Assembly (NCBI GenBank): GCA_013180625.2 | Contig: SNVD02009519.1 | Coordinates: 3,748,501 to 3,812,500, forward strand | Direction: 5' to 3' | Length of the DNA stretch: 64,000 nt | Source: Boswellia sacra | Lineage: Eukaryota > Streptophyta > Magnoliopsida > Sapindales > Burseraceae | Part shown: piece after piece, positions 24,205 to 36,800 of the stretch | Layout of the letters: the number at the start of each line of letters is the position of its first letter | Numbering within the stretch: the first letter of the stretch is position 1 | Position numbers and translations under genes: made by a program | The notes under the pieces: model-generated | What the model was told of the DNA's origin: nothing | What the model saw: the letters and a program-made list of their open reading frames with translations, nothing else | Database searches by the model: none

Positions 24205-25420
24205 TCAAGCAAAAACCACATCTGAACGAAACACATACTTGACACCCCTTGTAACATTCCGCGCTTCGTGCAACATACACTTGTCACCATGAATGTGTAA
24301 GAGAGCCATTCCTTCCGCAGGAGCCACCTATACAGCATAAATTGCATATGTAGACAAATTAAATTAAAGAAAATGCAGCTACATCGCTCCAAATCCAATA
24401 AAAATCAGATAGGAAATATTAGGAGTTTGTGCTTATATAACAAACAAATTTATAAAGGAAAGGATTAAAGGAAAAAAAGAAAAAGAAAATCACCTCAGCC
24501 ACAAGATTATTCTTTGAGCCATAAAAGACAGTCTCCCCTCCAACTAGAGGCTCCAATGCAGACTCATTGGCGTTACTCGGATCATTCTTAGCCTTGGCTT
24601 TAAAAGCACCACTCAAGTATATGAGCAAAGTATAATGTGTGCGCTTTCCATCTCCAAGACTCACACTCTCATCAATATGCCTTCCAAAGCGTTGACCTAC
24701 CTTATACCTGAACCAGAACCATACAAAACAAAACATGTTATGTTATGCCTTAAACATTAAAAGGGTTCAAGGATCAGTAATTACATAAAGAAAGATCATA
24801 AGAGAAAGTTGTACTTAGACAGAAATGCCCCTAACTATCCTTCCTAAGCCAATCAAGATTAGAAAGGCAGTTTTGTCATTCGTGACCACCTCTAATATAG
24901 TTGAACTGATATTATTTGGATTTGAATTTGGAGCAGAAATTTGAAATGAACCTGTAGAATCTGATATTTGGATTCAAGCCAACAGCAACCTTTCCCCTAA
25001 TTTTAATATCACTAAATAATTTGCTGAGTCCAGACAGCCATATTGTCTCCGCGAGAACGGGATCATTCACGGAAATTCGATCATTATCTCTATAAGCTTC
25101 GCCTTTCAATGGACCCAGACTCCCTTGATGAACAAAACCCAATGACTCAGCAACCTTAACAAACGCCTTGGATTCCGCGGATGTCAAGAAATTTTGCACC
25201 TGAAGAATTAAGAACATAAATAAGTATGCGGAAATTACAGAAAGAAAGGAAGATACAAGGCAAATCTTACCGTGAAGAGATCGGTGTCTTTGAGAGAGGA
25301 AATCTGAAGATTTTGTTTCGGCTTGACAGTTGGCCACTTAGATTCTGATTTCTTGGCTTTAGCTGCTTCCTTTTTTTCGCCCATTTTTCTCCTCTTTGTT
25401 CCTTTTCCCGTCTCTGCCAT
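24205..25420 (-). CDS. 2-oxoglutarate/Fe(II)-dependent dioxygenase (prolyl-4-hydroxylase-like), 4 exons
   Basis: Exons on the - strand: 25420-25271, 25199-24952, 24707-24494 and 24327-24205. All junctions are GT..AG and in frame, giving 244 residues. The N-terminus is Lys/Glu-rich and basic (GTKRRKMGEKKEAAKAKKSE), with no signal peptide, so a nuclear or cytosolic location is inferred. The domain follows: NFLTSAESKAFVKVAESLGF, GEAYRDNDRISVND, FGRHIDESVSLGDGKRTHYT, LEPLVGGETVFYG, then LHIHGDKCMLHEARNVTRG and KYVFRSDVVF. The iron triad is His143, Asp145 and His224; Arg238, with Lys234 nearby, is the likely 2-oxoglutarate contact. Prolyl-4-hydroxylase-type fold is firm. The substrate is unknown; ER prolyl hydroxylases differ in having an N-terminal membrane anchor, which is missing here. 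Confidence 0.93.
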
Positions 25421-28400
25421 TACCGGATGCTCTGACTCTTTTTCTGTCTTTTTATTTTTTATTTTTAATTTCCAGCCAAATATAGAACATCGTTCTTTTA
25501 TTTATTTATTTATTTATATTATCGGAATTGTTACGTAAGCTTACGCCTTGGCGTTCTAGCCAAATTCAAGTAGGACTTAAAAATATATAAATAAAAAAAC
25601 TAACAAAACAATATATTTATTTGTTCATCTGTCTCACAAGTTTTGCATGTGAACAATGGGACATTTATGAATATTTTAATGATTAATTTAATTTATAAAT
25701 CTCTAATTCGATTTATTTCATTGAAATGACAAAATTTCATCACGAAGAAGAGAAATCAATAATTTAAGCTTCTACTTTTGTGAGTCCTATTCCCCCGTAA
25801 AACAGTTATAAAATTATTTGTAATAACAATTCGTTAAATGTGTTGTATGATATTATGATGTACTAATTTTAATTTTTTTTTTAAGAAAAATAGTAGTAGG
25901 TAGTAAATATTTGAGCTAATTTCAATAGGAGGAATAACAATTTAATCAAATAGGAAAAAAAATACTAATAACTCATATAAAGACGGGTAAAATCACATGT
26001 TAACATCAAATATTATATAGTATTCTTTAAGTATATATTAAATGATTAAAATTTATAGAATGATACAATTTTTTAATTGAAAAACATATAATTTTAAAAT
26101 GATTTTTATAATAAAACTACATATAATTTTTTTTTTAAATTATAAAGTTCAATCTTTAAAATGTTAACAAATCTCTTAAAACATACATTGGGACAACTAT
26201 AAAGATTTAAGGTTCAGTATCTACTCTTTTTTTTTCCCCAAAACAAAACCTATTTACCACGCGTGAGTCTCAATTTTCGAGTCAATTTGATTCATTTTTT
26301 GTGTCAACAATTCGGTGATTATAAGGTTTAAATAATCAATTCAACCTCGTACAATAGCCAATGCTTCGTTCATTTTGTACGGATTCTGTGTGTAATTTAA
26401 AAAGAAACACAAAATATGGGCCTGAGGAGGCCCGTGGTGTAGCTCCGCTTCACCCTTATTATCATTATTTGATCATATTATAATTTAGGAGATATGCATA
26501 ATTCTTTGAAAAGAAATGGAAATAAATTTCTTAATCATACTATAAAGATTTGCACTCAAAATATCTCCACCATCCACTCATTTACATAATAAGCTTTCCG
26601 AAATTTATACTTTCGATTTTATTCTGCTCACCCACCTTAATACTAAATACAAATTTTTTGTTGAAAAATAAATCTTATGAACAATCGTTTTTCTAATTAA
26701 AATTGTTCCCTTAAACTCCACATTCATCAAATGATAATTATCTTCTTAATCATCTTTTTTTTTAGCGATAATATACGTACTGATAAAATCAATATTATGC
26801 AACTTAATGTGATAACATTTGATTTATAAGGTAAAAAATAAAAATAAATTAAGAAAATTATAATAAATAATGTAATAATTACTTGCATTATATCGATATA
26901 TAAATTAATTATTCATCTTATTTTGCACAACTTGATTCCCATTGATAATAATTTTTTCCAAAGTAATTGAAGAAAGTGATATTCTTTTTTAAGTAGGACT
27001 TCTATTGTTTCGTTCCAAATTTGTATATAAATTTTTACATTCTAAATCCGGTAACACTATTTATATTAATAATAATATAGATTAATATCATATTATTTTA
27101 GGATTTGAAATTCGGGATACCACTAAGAGAAGCACATTTATCTATTCGTCATCGAGTAGATTAAATATTCTCCTTCTTTGTGATCTATAATTTCTGAAAA
27201 TTGTTACAGAATATTGCTCTTTCTTTGCCTTCTGCAAGCATAAAAAATCTCAAATAGTTGCAATTATACTGTTCATATGGAGCTTCAGCGCATTTAACAG
27301 ATTTTTTCTCTATTAATTAATGATACTCTCGTCGTTTTCAATAACAAAAAGTCGGTAGTGCTGTACTCCAATTTGCTGGCCCAAAATATCTAGAAGCAGG
27401 GATCGTTGTTCTATCTCCAGGTAGCATCCCCCAAGCCACCGACGGAGCCTGTAAACGGTATATACGTTGACATTTAACTTGTACGGTACTTTGTTGTTGA
27501 TCCAATGGTATTATCTTGAAAATACGACTGACTCTCTCTTCGAACCAAACTATAGTAGCTGTTGATTGAATTTATTTTTATAAAATTAATTAACTTATGA
27601 TAATATATAATTATATTATTTTTATAAATTATCTATACAAATTTATTTATATAAATTTATAAGATATTATTAAATAATTATTATATTATCTATATTAATT
27701 TAATATAATTAAATTTTTAAATTTATTCGTAAAATCAAATCGTATAATAAAATAATAATTTGTATAAATAAATTTATATTAATAATTTAGAAAATAGTAT
27801 TAGTCCAAATATAAATCGGACGAAATTATTTATCTTCCAAATTTCAAAATGATTTTGTATCTGTTTCGTACAAGTCTAAGTATAAAGAAGGGGTGGGCCT
27901 GTTGATGGTGATGATGGAGGTAGTGGCAGTGGCGATAGCAACGATAGGTATAAATGATAACGATTAACGACGGTGATTCGTGATAATGAAATTTTTTAAT
28001 GTAGTCAAAATTAGAGTTTCCATAGCTAGGAGTCGAGCTAATATAATAATAATAATAGCAAATATTACTTAATCTAAATAAATTTAATGAATTAATGATT
28101 ATAACTAATAATTATTTTGATCTCTTATCAATGTATCCAAAAAAATGTTAAAAATTTAAGAGGATTCGAAGTAGTATTTTTTTAAACCTATATTTTCGGA
28201 TTCAAATATTAAAAAACAGTTTAAAGTTTAAAATCATTAAACTAAACTATTTTATAGATTAATTGTATAGATATATCCCCGAGCCCTCGCGCACGCAGGG
28301 CGCACACGCCACCCACGCCCCTACAAAAAAAAGGTTCGGCTTCAAGAGATAAATTAACTAAGAGTGGAATAATACTATATAATATTATAAATATAACTCA

Positions 28401-28430
28401 TTTAAATAATTAATTTTAAGAATAATTTAT
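25421..28430. other. Promoter side of the dioxygenase gene and AT-rich spacer
   Basis: Immediately right of 25420 is CT-rich sequence (5' leader on the - strand) and a TATA-like CTATATTTGG on the - strand near 25482-25491. Beyond that is about 2.8 kb of very AT-rich DNA with no coding segment I can recognise. A 45-bp GC-rich island lies at 28278-28322. Confidence 0.55.
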
Positions 28431-28435
28431 TTTTC

Positions 28436-29905
28436 CCTTTAAGATTCATTAAGAAAAAAAAAACTTCCCCTTTAAAAGACTGATTACTCCAAATTGCCCT
28501 TTAATTTTTTATTTCCACGGTTATCTTAAATGGCATTAGGGTAGAATTAAAAACAAAATTGATGAAACAAAAACTATAAAAAAAGCTGGAACAATATTAC
28601 TAATTAAAAATAATATAAATAATCAATAAAAAACTAATGCATTCACCGTCATCCTCAACGATCCAATAATGATACAAAATTTTATATTTTATCATCATTT
28701 TCTTTTATTCTCTCTCTCTATCCATTAACCTAAAATTTTCGGAGGAAACCGTCAATCTTTCAAGAGCTAAATATTTAAGGACGTTTTCTTTTATAAATTT
28801 AATATTTTTATTTTTAATTAAATTTAAAAATATATAATTAATTTTAAATTATTTTAAATTTTAAAAAATATATAATTAAAATTAAATATAAATTATATTA
28901 AAATATGTATAACACGAAAAATAAAATTTAGATCCATAAAATAATAACAGAGTGTAAATTTTATTAGGAAATCATCACAGAACCACATCATCGTTGTTTC
29001 TTCATCATCACTATAGCTCACCTTCACTGTCCTTTCAACCAAACCTAAATCCAAATCCAATCAACAACCCAGCAACACACTGCCATCACAAAATCCCAAC
29101 CAAAAAATACAAAACTTAGCCCAAAAAGCCAATTTATTCTAACCTATTAATCACTATACCAAACCAAGCTGACTCGAAAATCCAAAATCCCTAACTGATA
29201 CTACAAACCCGAAAATCACATGATTCAAACCCTAGGAATGTGTGTGTTGAGAAGGAGAAGGAGAAAGGGGGCAAAGCCAAATCTGAGTGATGGCACAGCT
29301 GGTGGCAGTTCGTTGCTGGGGAGGGAATCTTGACTTTCACGATCCTCTTTAACTCTTCACTTTTGCTTATAAAAACCCTGGGTAGCGACTCTAACAATCT
29401 CGCGATCTCAAATTTTAAATCAAATTCGAGGTCCTCAAAGTACCGACTCAACGATGCCTTGCTGGGGGATGAGGTGTTGGGCGAGGGGAGAGAGAAGAAG
29501 AGGGGAGAAGGAAGGTAGGAGGTGGTGGCGGCGACTTAGGAAAAAGGAGGACGAGGGGGAGGAGATGGTGACAGTTTTGGTTGGCATGGGCGACGAGGAG
29601 GAGAGCGAAAGAAGAGGGAGTAGGGAGGTGGTGCGGCGAGAGAAGAGAGCGAGGAAGACCCGTCGTTGAGGAAGGGAAGAAAGAGAGAAAAGAAACAGAT
29701 TTATATTTTTATTAAGTTTTTTATTTTTTTTGTTTGGTTTAATTTGATTTATACGGGTATTTTAATTATATTGCAAACCTTATATTCTCCCTCCTTTTTT
29801 ACTGTTTAATTTAACGGAGGAAATCAAAATTTATGGACAATTATAGTAACCAGTCTTTTAAGGGGCAGATTTTTTTTTTTTTTAATAAACCTTCGAGGAG
29901 AAAAT
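28436..29905. mobile_element. Pack-MULE-like element with long terminal inverted repeats
   Basis: The ends form an imperfect inverted repeat of about 60 bp. The left end carries CCCTTTAAGATTCATTAAG, an A-run, then CCCCTTTAAAAGACTG and TTACT (28436-28490). The reverse complement of the right end carries CGAAGGTTTATTAA, an A-run, then CCCCTTAAAAGACTGGTTACT (29845-29902). Weaker similarity extends about 20 bp further out on both sides. ATACTATATA occurs outside both ends (about 28371-28380 and 29923-29932) and could be a 10-bp target duplication, although the AT-rich context weakens it. The interior is unlike the surroundings: a purine-rich, GC-rich block (29440-29670) and a C-rich flank, which looks like captured gene sequence. 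No transposase is present. Confidence 0.6.
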
Positions 29906-30303
29906 GTAATTATTTCTTAATTTTATACTATATAAGTTGATAATATATGGTGAATGAATAAAATATAAAAATAAATAGATTATAAATAAATTATATGATA
30001 TAATAATTATCTATTTATTAAGATTTATTGATTAAAGTATTATTGAGTTGATTATATAAATAAGTTTTAAATATAAAATTAAAAGTAATTCTACTTTTGC
30101 AACCTGATCATATAATCATTTTGATATAATTTTATGTGACGTAATATAATGGAAGGATAAAAATTATTTATAAATAATAAAGATTATAATAAAGATGTGT
30201 ATCCAATGATATCAAGTCACATCATATCGTGTAAAAATTATTGTATAAGATGTTTGTATATTTAATATCATTCAATAATCATGAAATATTAACACCATCA
30301 CCT
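29906..30303. other. AT-rich spacer
   Basis: No coding or structural features seen. Confidence 0.5.
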
Positions 30304-30306
30304 TAA

Positions 30307-30833
30307 GGGCGTGTTTGATGCGCTGTATAGCGCTGCATTGTATAGTGTTAAGAAATTATACTACGTTTGGTACGAAACTGTATAGTATAACGCGTATACT
30401 GTAGCGGGTACTGTAGCGGCACTGTTTGCATAAAAGTTGAGTGTTTTTATACCAAGTCTACCCATGGTATTACACGTTATAAGCTTATTTTTGTCTCAAT
30501 CTTCACTAATAAATACAAAAAAATTATATAAATTAAATATTTATATATTTATATAATTAATAAATAATTTATTAAATATTTAAATAAATAAAAAATTTAA
30601 TAATTAAATTTTTATATTAGAAATAATTTTAATTATTATTTAAATTTATTTTATATTTAAATTAAATGTTTCATATTATAATTTTTTTAGGTTTTATCTA
30701 ATACAACAATGTTCTATCAAATATAGTATAGTATTATATTTTATCTAATCTTATCCTATACTATTCAATCCAATCCAATCCAAATAAATTTACGCTATCC
30801 TATACAATGTTATACAATGCATCAAACATACCC
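30307..30833. mobile_element. PIF/Harbinger (Tourist-like) MITE, 527 bp
   Basis: The left end is GGGCGTGTTTGATGCGCTGT; the reverse complement of the right end is GGGTATGTTTGATGCATTGT. The ends thus match at 16 of 20 positions. TAA flanks both sides (30304-30306 and 30834-30836), the 3-bp TWA target typical of PIF/Harbinger. Subterminal CTGTATAG/CTATACA words recur inside. It has no ORF. Confidence 0.85.
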
Positions 30834-31242
30834 TAAAGGTTTAGGCTAACTAACATTTAGATTAGGGTTGGGCATTTACCCCGAACCCACTGCGGACCTG
30901 GTCGGACCCGGTCCAACGGGGTGGGTCTTAACCTGCCCCGGAGCATTCATAGGGGCGGGTCTGGGGCAAAAAATTTCTGCCCCGGTCGGGGCGGGTCCGG
31001 GCCGGGTCTAGCCATTTGGACCCGTAGACCCGCCCCGCCCCGCAAGATTAGGGGTATATTTATAAAATTTTTAAAGTTTAGGACTGTTATGTAATTTTTT
31101 AGGTTATATTTGTTAAACTTTTCATATATATAAATTCTTAATAATTTTACAAATAATGCAAATACTTTAATAAAAATGACATTTTAATTAATAATTAATA
31201 TCTTTTAGTATATTAACATCAATTTCTTCATATTATAATGAA

Positions 31243-32600
31243 AAAATAAAATATTTGTATTTTATAATAATTGAATTTGTATAATATATACAATCTTGAT
31301 ATAGATTATTAAGTACTAATTAAATTATTATAATATTAACAAGATTATTTTTAAAATATATATCTATAATATAATCAGTATATTATTTTTTAAATATGTA
31401 AATAGAAATATGATAAAAAAATCTTAAAACCTTAAATATATGATTTATTGTAATTTAAATTAATTTATTAAATTATTAATGTTTCATAAATATATAATGT
31501 TAATTATTTGGTATATGCCAATAATATTATTGCGATTATTAGATTGAAATTAAATCAACATGTTACTAAAAATTTATTTAATTGTATTATCAACTATTTA
31601 AAAAATTGTCAATTAAATAATTTATAAGCAATAATACACTTTTAACATTATTTCTAATAAAGTATGTAACATTATTACTAATATAATTAAATGATAATTA
31701 ATGATAATTAAATATTTATATTTTATAATAATTAAATTTTATAATATATACAATCTTCATATAGATTACTAAGTACTAATTAAATTATTGCAATATTAAC
31801 ATGATTATTTAAAAAATATATATCTTTAATATAATCAATATATTATTTCCCAAATATGTAAATAAAAATAGGATAAAAATAATCTTATAATCTTAAATAT
31901 ATGATTTATTGTAAATTCTTAAATAAATTAATTATTTTAATTATTAATGTTTCATAAATACATATAATGTTAATTAATTAGTATAGACAAATCATATTAT
32001 TACTATTATTAGATTGAAATTAAATTAACATACTATTGAAAAAGTGTTAATTAACTAGTTTACAAGAATAATACATTTTTAACATTATTTCTAATAAAGC
32101 ATGTAACATTATTACTAATTAAATCAAATGGTAAGTAAATATTTATATTTTATAGTAATTAAATTTGTGTAATATATACAATCTTGATATAGATTACTAA
32201 GTACTATTTAAATTATTGTAATATTAAAAATATTATTTTAAAAATGTATATGTTTAATATAATCAATATATTATTTTCTAAATATGTAAATAGAAATATG
32301 ATAAAAATAATCTTATAACTTTAAATATATGATTTATCGTAATTTAAATTAGTTAATTAAATTATTAGTATTTCATAAATATTTATAATATTAATTATTT
32401 GGTATATACCAATCATATTATTACTATTATTAAATTGAAATTAAATGAACATGTCATTAAAAAATTATTTAATTGTATTATCAATTATTTAAAAATTATC
32501 AATTAACTAGTTTACAAGCAATAATAAACTTTTAACATTATTTCTAATGGAATATGTAACATTATTACTAATAAAATCAAATGATAATATACAACTATTT
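31243..32600. repeat. Three tandem AT-rich repeats of about 430-465 bp
   Basis: Units start near 31243, 31708 and 32134. Each runs through ATACAATCTTGATATAGATT or close variants, ACTAAGTACTA, TAAATATGTAAATAGAAATA, ATGATTTATTGTAA, GTTTCATAAATA, ATTAGATTGAAATTAAAT and TAACATTATTTCTAATAAAG, in the same order, with small indels. Confidence 0.9.
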
Positions 32601-32772
32601 TGATTTTAGTTTGAAGATTTATTATTTTTATGATTGTTGAAAAATGATCATAGTTATAAATGGTATGATTAGAAATTGATAAGGGCGTTATTTGCAAAGA
32701 TATAAATATTACAAGGGATGAAGTTGAAAAATATAAAAATTATAGGGGTGTGATTGTCAAAATATAAACAGT

Positions 32773-32798
32773 GGCGGGGCGGGGCGGGGCGGGTCTGG
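32773..32798 (+). other. Potential G-quadruplex tract
   Basis: Four or more G-runs separated by single C residues (GGGGCGGGGCGGGGCGGGT within the right end of the hAT element). Similar runs occur at 40135-40150 in the related element. Fold-forming potential is inferred from the run pattern. Confidence 0.55.
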
Positions 32799-32935
32799 AT
32801 CTACTAAAAATTTTTTTTCCCCGCCGCGCAAAGGGGCAAAGGGGCGGGACGGGGCAAAAAAAAGGGTCAACGGGGCGGGGTTGGATACCGGCCGCCCTGT
32901 ACCCGCCCCGCCCCGGTTCCAACCCTAATTTAGAT

Positions 32936-33460
32936 ATAGACATTTTTTAAACTAAGGTTTTTTTTTTAAATTAAATTGAATTTGTATAAGAATTAGTCTT
33001 AAGAAAAAAAAGCGTTGAAATATAAATGACTAAAAATCAATCAAAATCAAACTTAGACTAAAGATAAACACCCCCTAACACTTTAATCGTTATATTTCAG
33101 ATATTCAACTTATTTTAAAGGTATTAATATTCGTTTTTTAAATTAAAAAATAGGAGTTAAAATGTTAGTTTTGAAAAACCCTAAATCTAAACATGGTGAA
33201 ACCAAAGCTTACGAGTGTAGGGTTTAAATTTTCTATCAATTAAGGGTGATTTTAGGCTACCGATTTGTCTAAACCGTTACCGGTATCCCTCGACTATGAC
33301 TCTATATCTTGGCTTGGATCCAAAGCACAAAGCACTCCTCATTTGAGAATTTTCTGGTTAGCTAAGGCCTTAGTACAGTGTAGGCTTAGTACATTTTTAG
33401 GCCAAACTCATGGAACCTTAAAGGCTTAGGTAGTGCTTGAATTTTTTGCTTTAGTTACGG
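32936..33460. other. Spacer
   Basis: No coding or structural features recognised. Confidence 0.45.
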
Positions 33461-33777
33461 TGCACCAGTTATATCGGTGTAGCCGTTTTTTAAATTTTTG
33501 TAAATTTAATATAAAAGTTGTAAATCTTTGTATAAAAATCATAAATATGAAAAAAAAAGTTGTAAATAAAAAATTATGCAACTATTTTCAATTTTTTGTA
33601 AATTAGTGTAAAGTTGTAAATCATTGTATAAAGTCATAAATATGAAAAATGATTCATTTATAACTTTTTTTTCACATTTACGATTTTTATACAATGATTT
33701 ACAACTTTTACACTAAATTTACAAAAAATTTAAAAAGATTGTATAATACAACCGATAAACTTTAGTATGACCCTTTT
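33461..33777. mobile_element. Fold-back MITE, about 317 bp
   Basis: The left arm (about 33470-33572) contains AGTTATATCGGTGTA, TTTTTTAAATTTTTGTAAAT, AAAAGTTGTAAATCTTTGTA and CATAAATATGAAAAAAAAAG. The right arm (33656-33765) is its reverse complement with few changes. A third, direct copy of the inner part lies between them (33575-33655). Ends are approximate (GGTGCACC at the left, GGTCATAC in the complement of the right). No target duplication was established. Confidence 0.65.
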
Positions 33778-33809
33778 TACCTTCATTTACATGTATGTAG
33801 TATAAACTA

Positions 33810-36800
33810 TAGGGGTGTTCAAAATTCAATCCAATCCGTTCAAACCGACCGATCCAATCCAAACCGATTCAATTTTGTTTGGATTTGATCAATTGATGGA
33901 TTGGATTGGATTGAAATTTTTTAAAACCCACTTAATTGGATCGGATAACGAATCCTATTCTAAAAATCCATTATAAACCGATCCAATCCATGTAGTAGGT
34001 AATAAAATAAACTATGTAATATAAAAATTAAAAACAACCCAACCCATTATAAATTTATAATTTTAACATAATAAATTATATTTAACCCCAAATAAAGTAA
34101 TTTACAACTTCTTTGTTTCTCTTTTACAGCTGCAGTGAGGTTAGTGACGCCGTCTCTTATTTTTCTTCTTGTCAATAAGTCAAAAATTCGAATGAAAAAG
34201 GTGCGTTTCTCGTACATTTTCTAGTTTTTTACTTTTATATGCATAAATGTCTATCATCCAAATCAATCTTTAGAGTAAGGAAATTTTATAATGAATTATT
34301 TTTTATTAATAAATGATATATAGCAATCAATCTGTTTGATCCATGTCTTCCACTTTCCAAACAATGTTATTGAGTGTGAAACTTGCTGTATACTCCTAAA
34401 AAGTTTGTGATTTTTTTTTTTACCGTTAAAAAGAGAAACTGACATTGGCATGCTAGTAAGTTGTGCATGAGGGTGGAGTGCAAGAGTGCCATGCGAGAAC
34501 AAAAAGAGATGTTAGTCATCATGATTATTAAAATCAATGTTATAATTGACTACTAATTTGTTTTGTCTAGAAATCTATTTACTTTGAAACTAATATACGT
34601 CCAGTAATCTTTCCAAGGGTGAAAAAGAGTGTCAAATATCGTAAAGAGAAGACACCACTTGCAAAACTCTGTAAGGCTTACACTATTTTGCATTTGTGGT
34701 ATCACCTTTTAAAAATAATAAATTAATAATCATTATTCTTTCTAAATTTTTTTTTTCTTTATTCAATTGCATGTTAGGCAAGTAAGAAGAAGACAAAACA
34801 AAATCATGATTGAAACTTCTTTTTTTTTTATGTAACTAGTTAATTTAAAATGTTAATTCAATTTTTTAATCTTTTTTTCTTGTAATCAACAAAATTACAT
34901 ACGTTTAGAAATGTTGAAGGCATTTGATTTTGTTTCTAACTTTTTTTTTTCACTTTTTGTAATATAGATGTCCACTCCAATGGATGAAGGCAAAGGTTTA
35001 ATGACTCCAATGGCAACAAACAATATTCAGACAATCGAATGTATGCTTATTGATGATGACACTCCAATAATTCCTATGTCTGAAGAATTGCTTATGAGTA
35101 AGAGAAAACCTAGTAAACCTTCTTCAATGGTATGGGAACATTTTATGAAAATAGGTATTGATCCAGATAAGCCTAGGGCCAAATGTCGACATTATAACAA
35201 AAAATATGCTTGTGGGTCTAAAAAAAATGGAACCTCAAATTTGTTGATTCACATAAGAGAAAAATATCCAAAATTTACTGGCTTAAGAGACAAGAAACAA
35301 AAAACCTTATCTTATAAGCCTAGTAAAAATGGGGAGGATGCAGGTAAACTTGTTGCCTCAAGTTATAATGCCGAAGCATGTAGGGAAGCAATTGCTAAAT
35401 TTATCATAATTGATGAGTTTCCATTTAGAGTTGTTGAAGGTAAGGGGTTTAAGGAGATGTGTAAAGTGCTTGAACCTAGATTTCAAGTTCCTTCACGTAT
35501 TACAGTTGCACGTGACTCCTTGCAACTATATAAAAAGGAAGAGCAAGCTTTGAAAGATTTTTTTGTCAGAGGTCGTCCAAGGATTTGCCTTACCACAGAG
35601 ACGTGGACTTCTGTGCAAAATCTTAATTACATGTGTCTTACTGCTCATTATATAGATGATAATTGGAGGTTAGAAAAGAAAACCTTAAATTTATGTTTAA
35701 TTGAAGACCACAAAGGTGACACAATAGGCAAGCAAATTGAGACATGTCTATTAGAATGGGGCATTGAGAGAGTATTTATAGTAACTATTGATAATGCAAG
35801 TTCTAATGATTTGGCTATTGCATACTTGTCAAAGACAATAAATAATTGGAGTGGATCAATAATGAAGGGTGAGTTTATGCATGTGAGATGTAGTACACGT
35901 ATATTAAATCTTGTTATCACAGAAGGGTGGAAAGATTACCATGAGTCAATCACAAGAATTCGTAACGTGGTTAGACATGTTAGATCTTCCCCTGCAAGAT
36001 TGAAAAAATTCAAGGCATGTGTGGAGCGAGAAAAACTTCCTTCAAAAAAGCTTCTTTCTATAGATATTCCAACTAGGTGGAATTCCACTTATTTAATGTT
36101 AGAAGCTGCAGAAAAGTTTCAAAAAGCTTTTTAGCGCTTAGAGGATCAAGATACACAGTATGTTCGTGAGTTTTGTTTGAATGAAAAGAAGGGGTTCCTA
36201 CTTCATTAGATTGGGATTATGCTAGTTCTTTTATAAAATTTTTGAGGGTTTTTTATGACGCCATTTTAAAATTTTCTGGTTCTTTATATGTGACCTCTAA
36301 TACCTTTTTGCGCCAATTGAGTTTGATTTACACACAATTGAACACTTGGTGTAGGAGTGATGACCAATTCTTAAAGTTAATGGCTGAAAATATGAAGTTG
36401 AAGTATGAAAAATTGGGGAAGCTATAAAAAGATGAATCATTATTTATTTGTTGCTGTTTTGCTTGATCCTCGCCATAAGGAACGCCTTTTGAGATATTGT
36501 TTTTCCTTGTTATATGGTGAAAGTATAGTTACTGAGTTGATTGCTAAAGTGAGACAAACTTTAAGTGATTTTTATGATCAATATAAATTGCTTCACTCTG
36601 ACAATATAGAAATTGAAGATAATGAGCATGATAGGAATGATAGAGAACTTGACAATGGTGAGATTGATGCTGACATGTTATTTGATTTTGGTTATAAGAA
36701 GATTTTGAAAGAGACTAGTAGTGTAGAGTGCAAATCAGAGGTTGATCGTTATTTGATGGAATCATGTGAGAATCCAGAGAATAACAATTTTGACATCTTA

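Larger units (their letters stand above)
30863..32927. mobile_element. Non-autonomous hAT element with GC-rich ends, 2065 bp
   Basis: The ends are TAGGGTTGGGCATTTACCCC at the left and TAGGGTTGGAACCGGGGCGG as the reverse complement of the right. The 8-bp flanks are identical (ATTTAGAT at 30855-30862 and 32928-32935), a perfect hAT-type target duplication. About 180 bp at each end are extremely GC-rich, with CGGGGCGGGGCGGGT on the right and GACCCGCCCCGCCCCGC on the left. The roughly 1.7-kb core is over 80% AT and consists mainly of three tandem repeats. No transposase is encoded. A shorter relative with similar ends is at 39730-40290. Confidence 0.88.

Noticed and set aside
25512..25535. Palindrome TTACGTAAGCTTACG
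   Set aside because: A short palindrome with no paired site or known element context; chance is enough.
29454..29669. 71-residue Arg/Glu-rich ORF
   Set aside because: Low-complexity translation of a purine-rich block inside the Pack-MULE-like element; no domain visible.
32740..32943. ORF of 67 residues in the GC-rich hAT end (similar at 39977-40357)
   Set aside because: Pro/Arg-rich translation of GGGGC repeats; not a gene.
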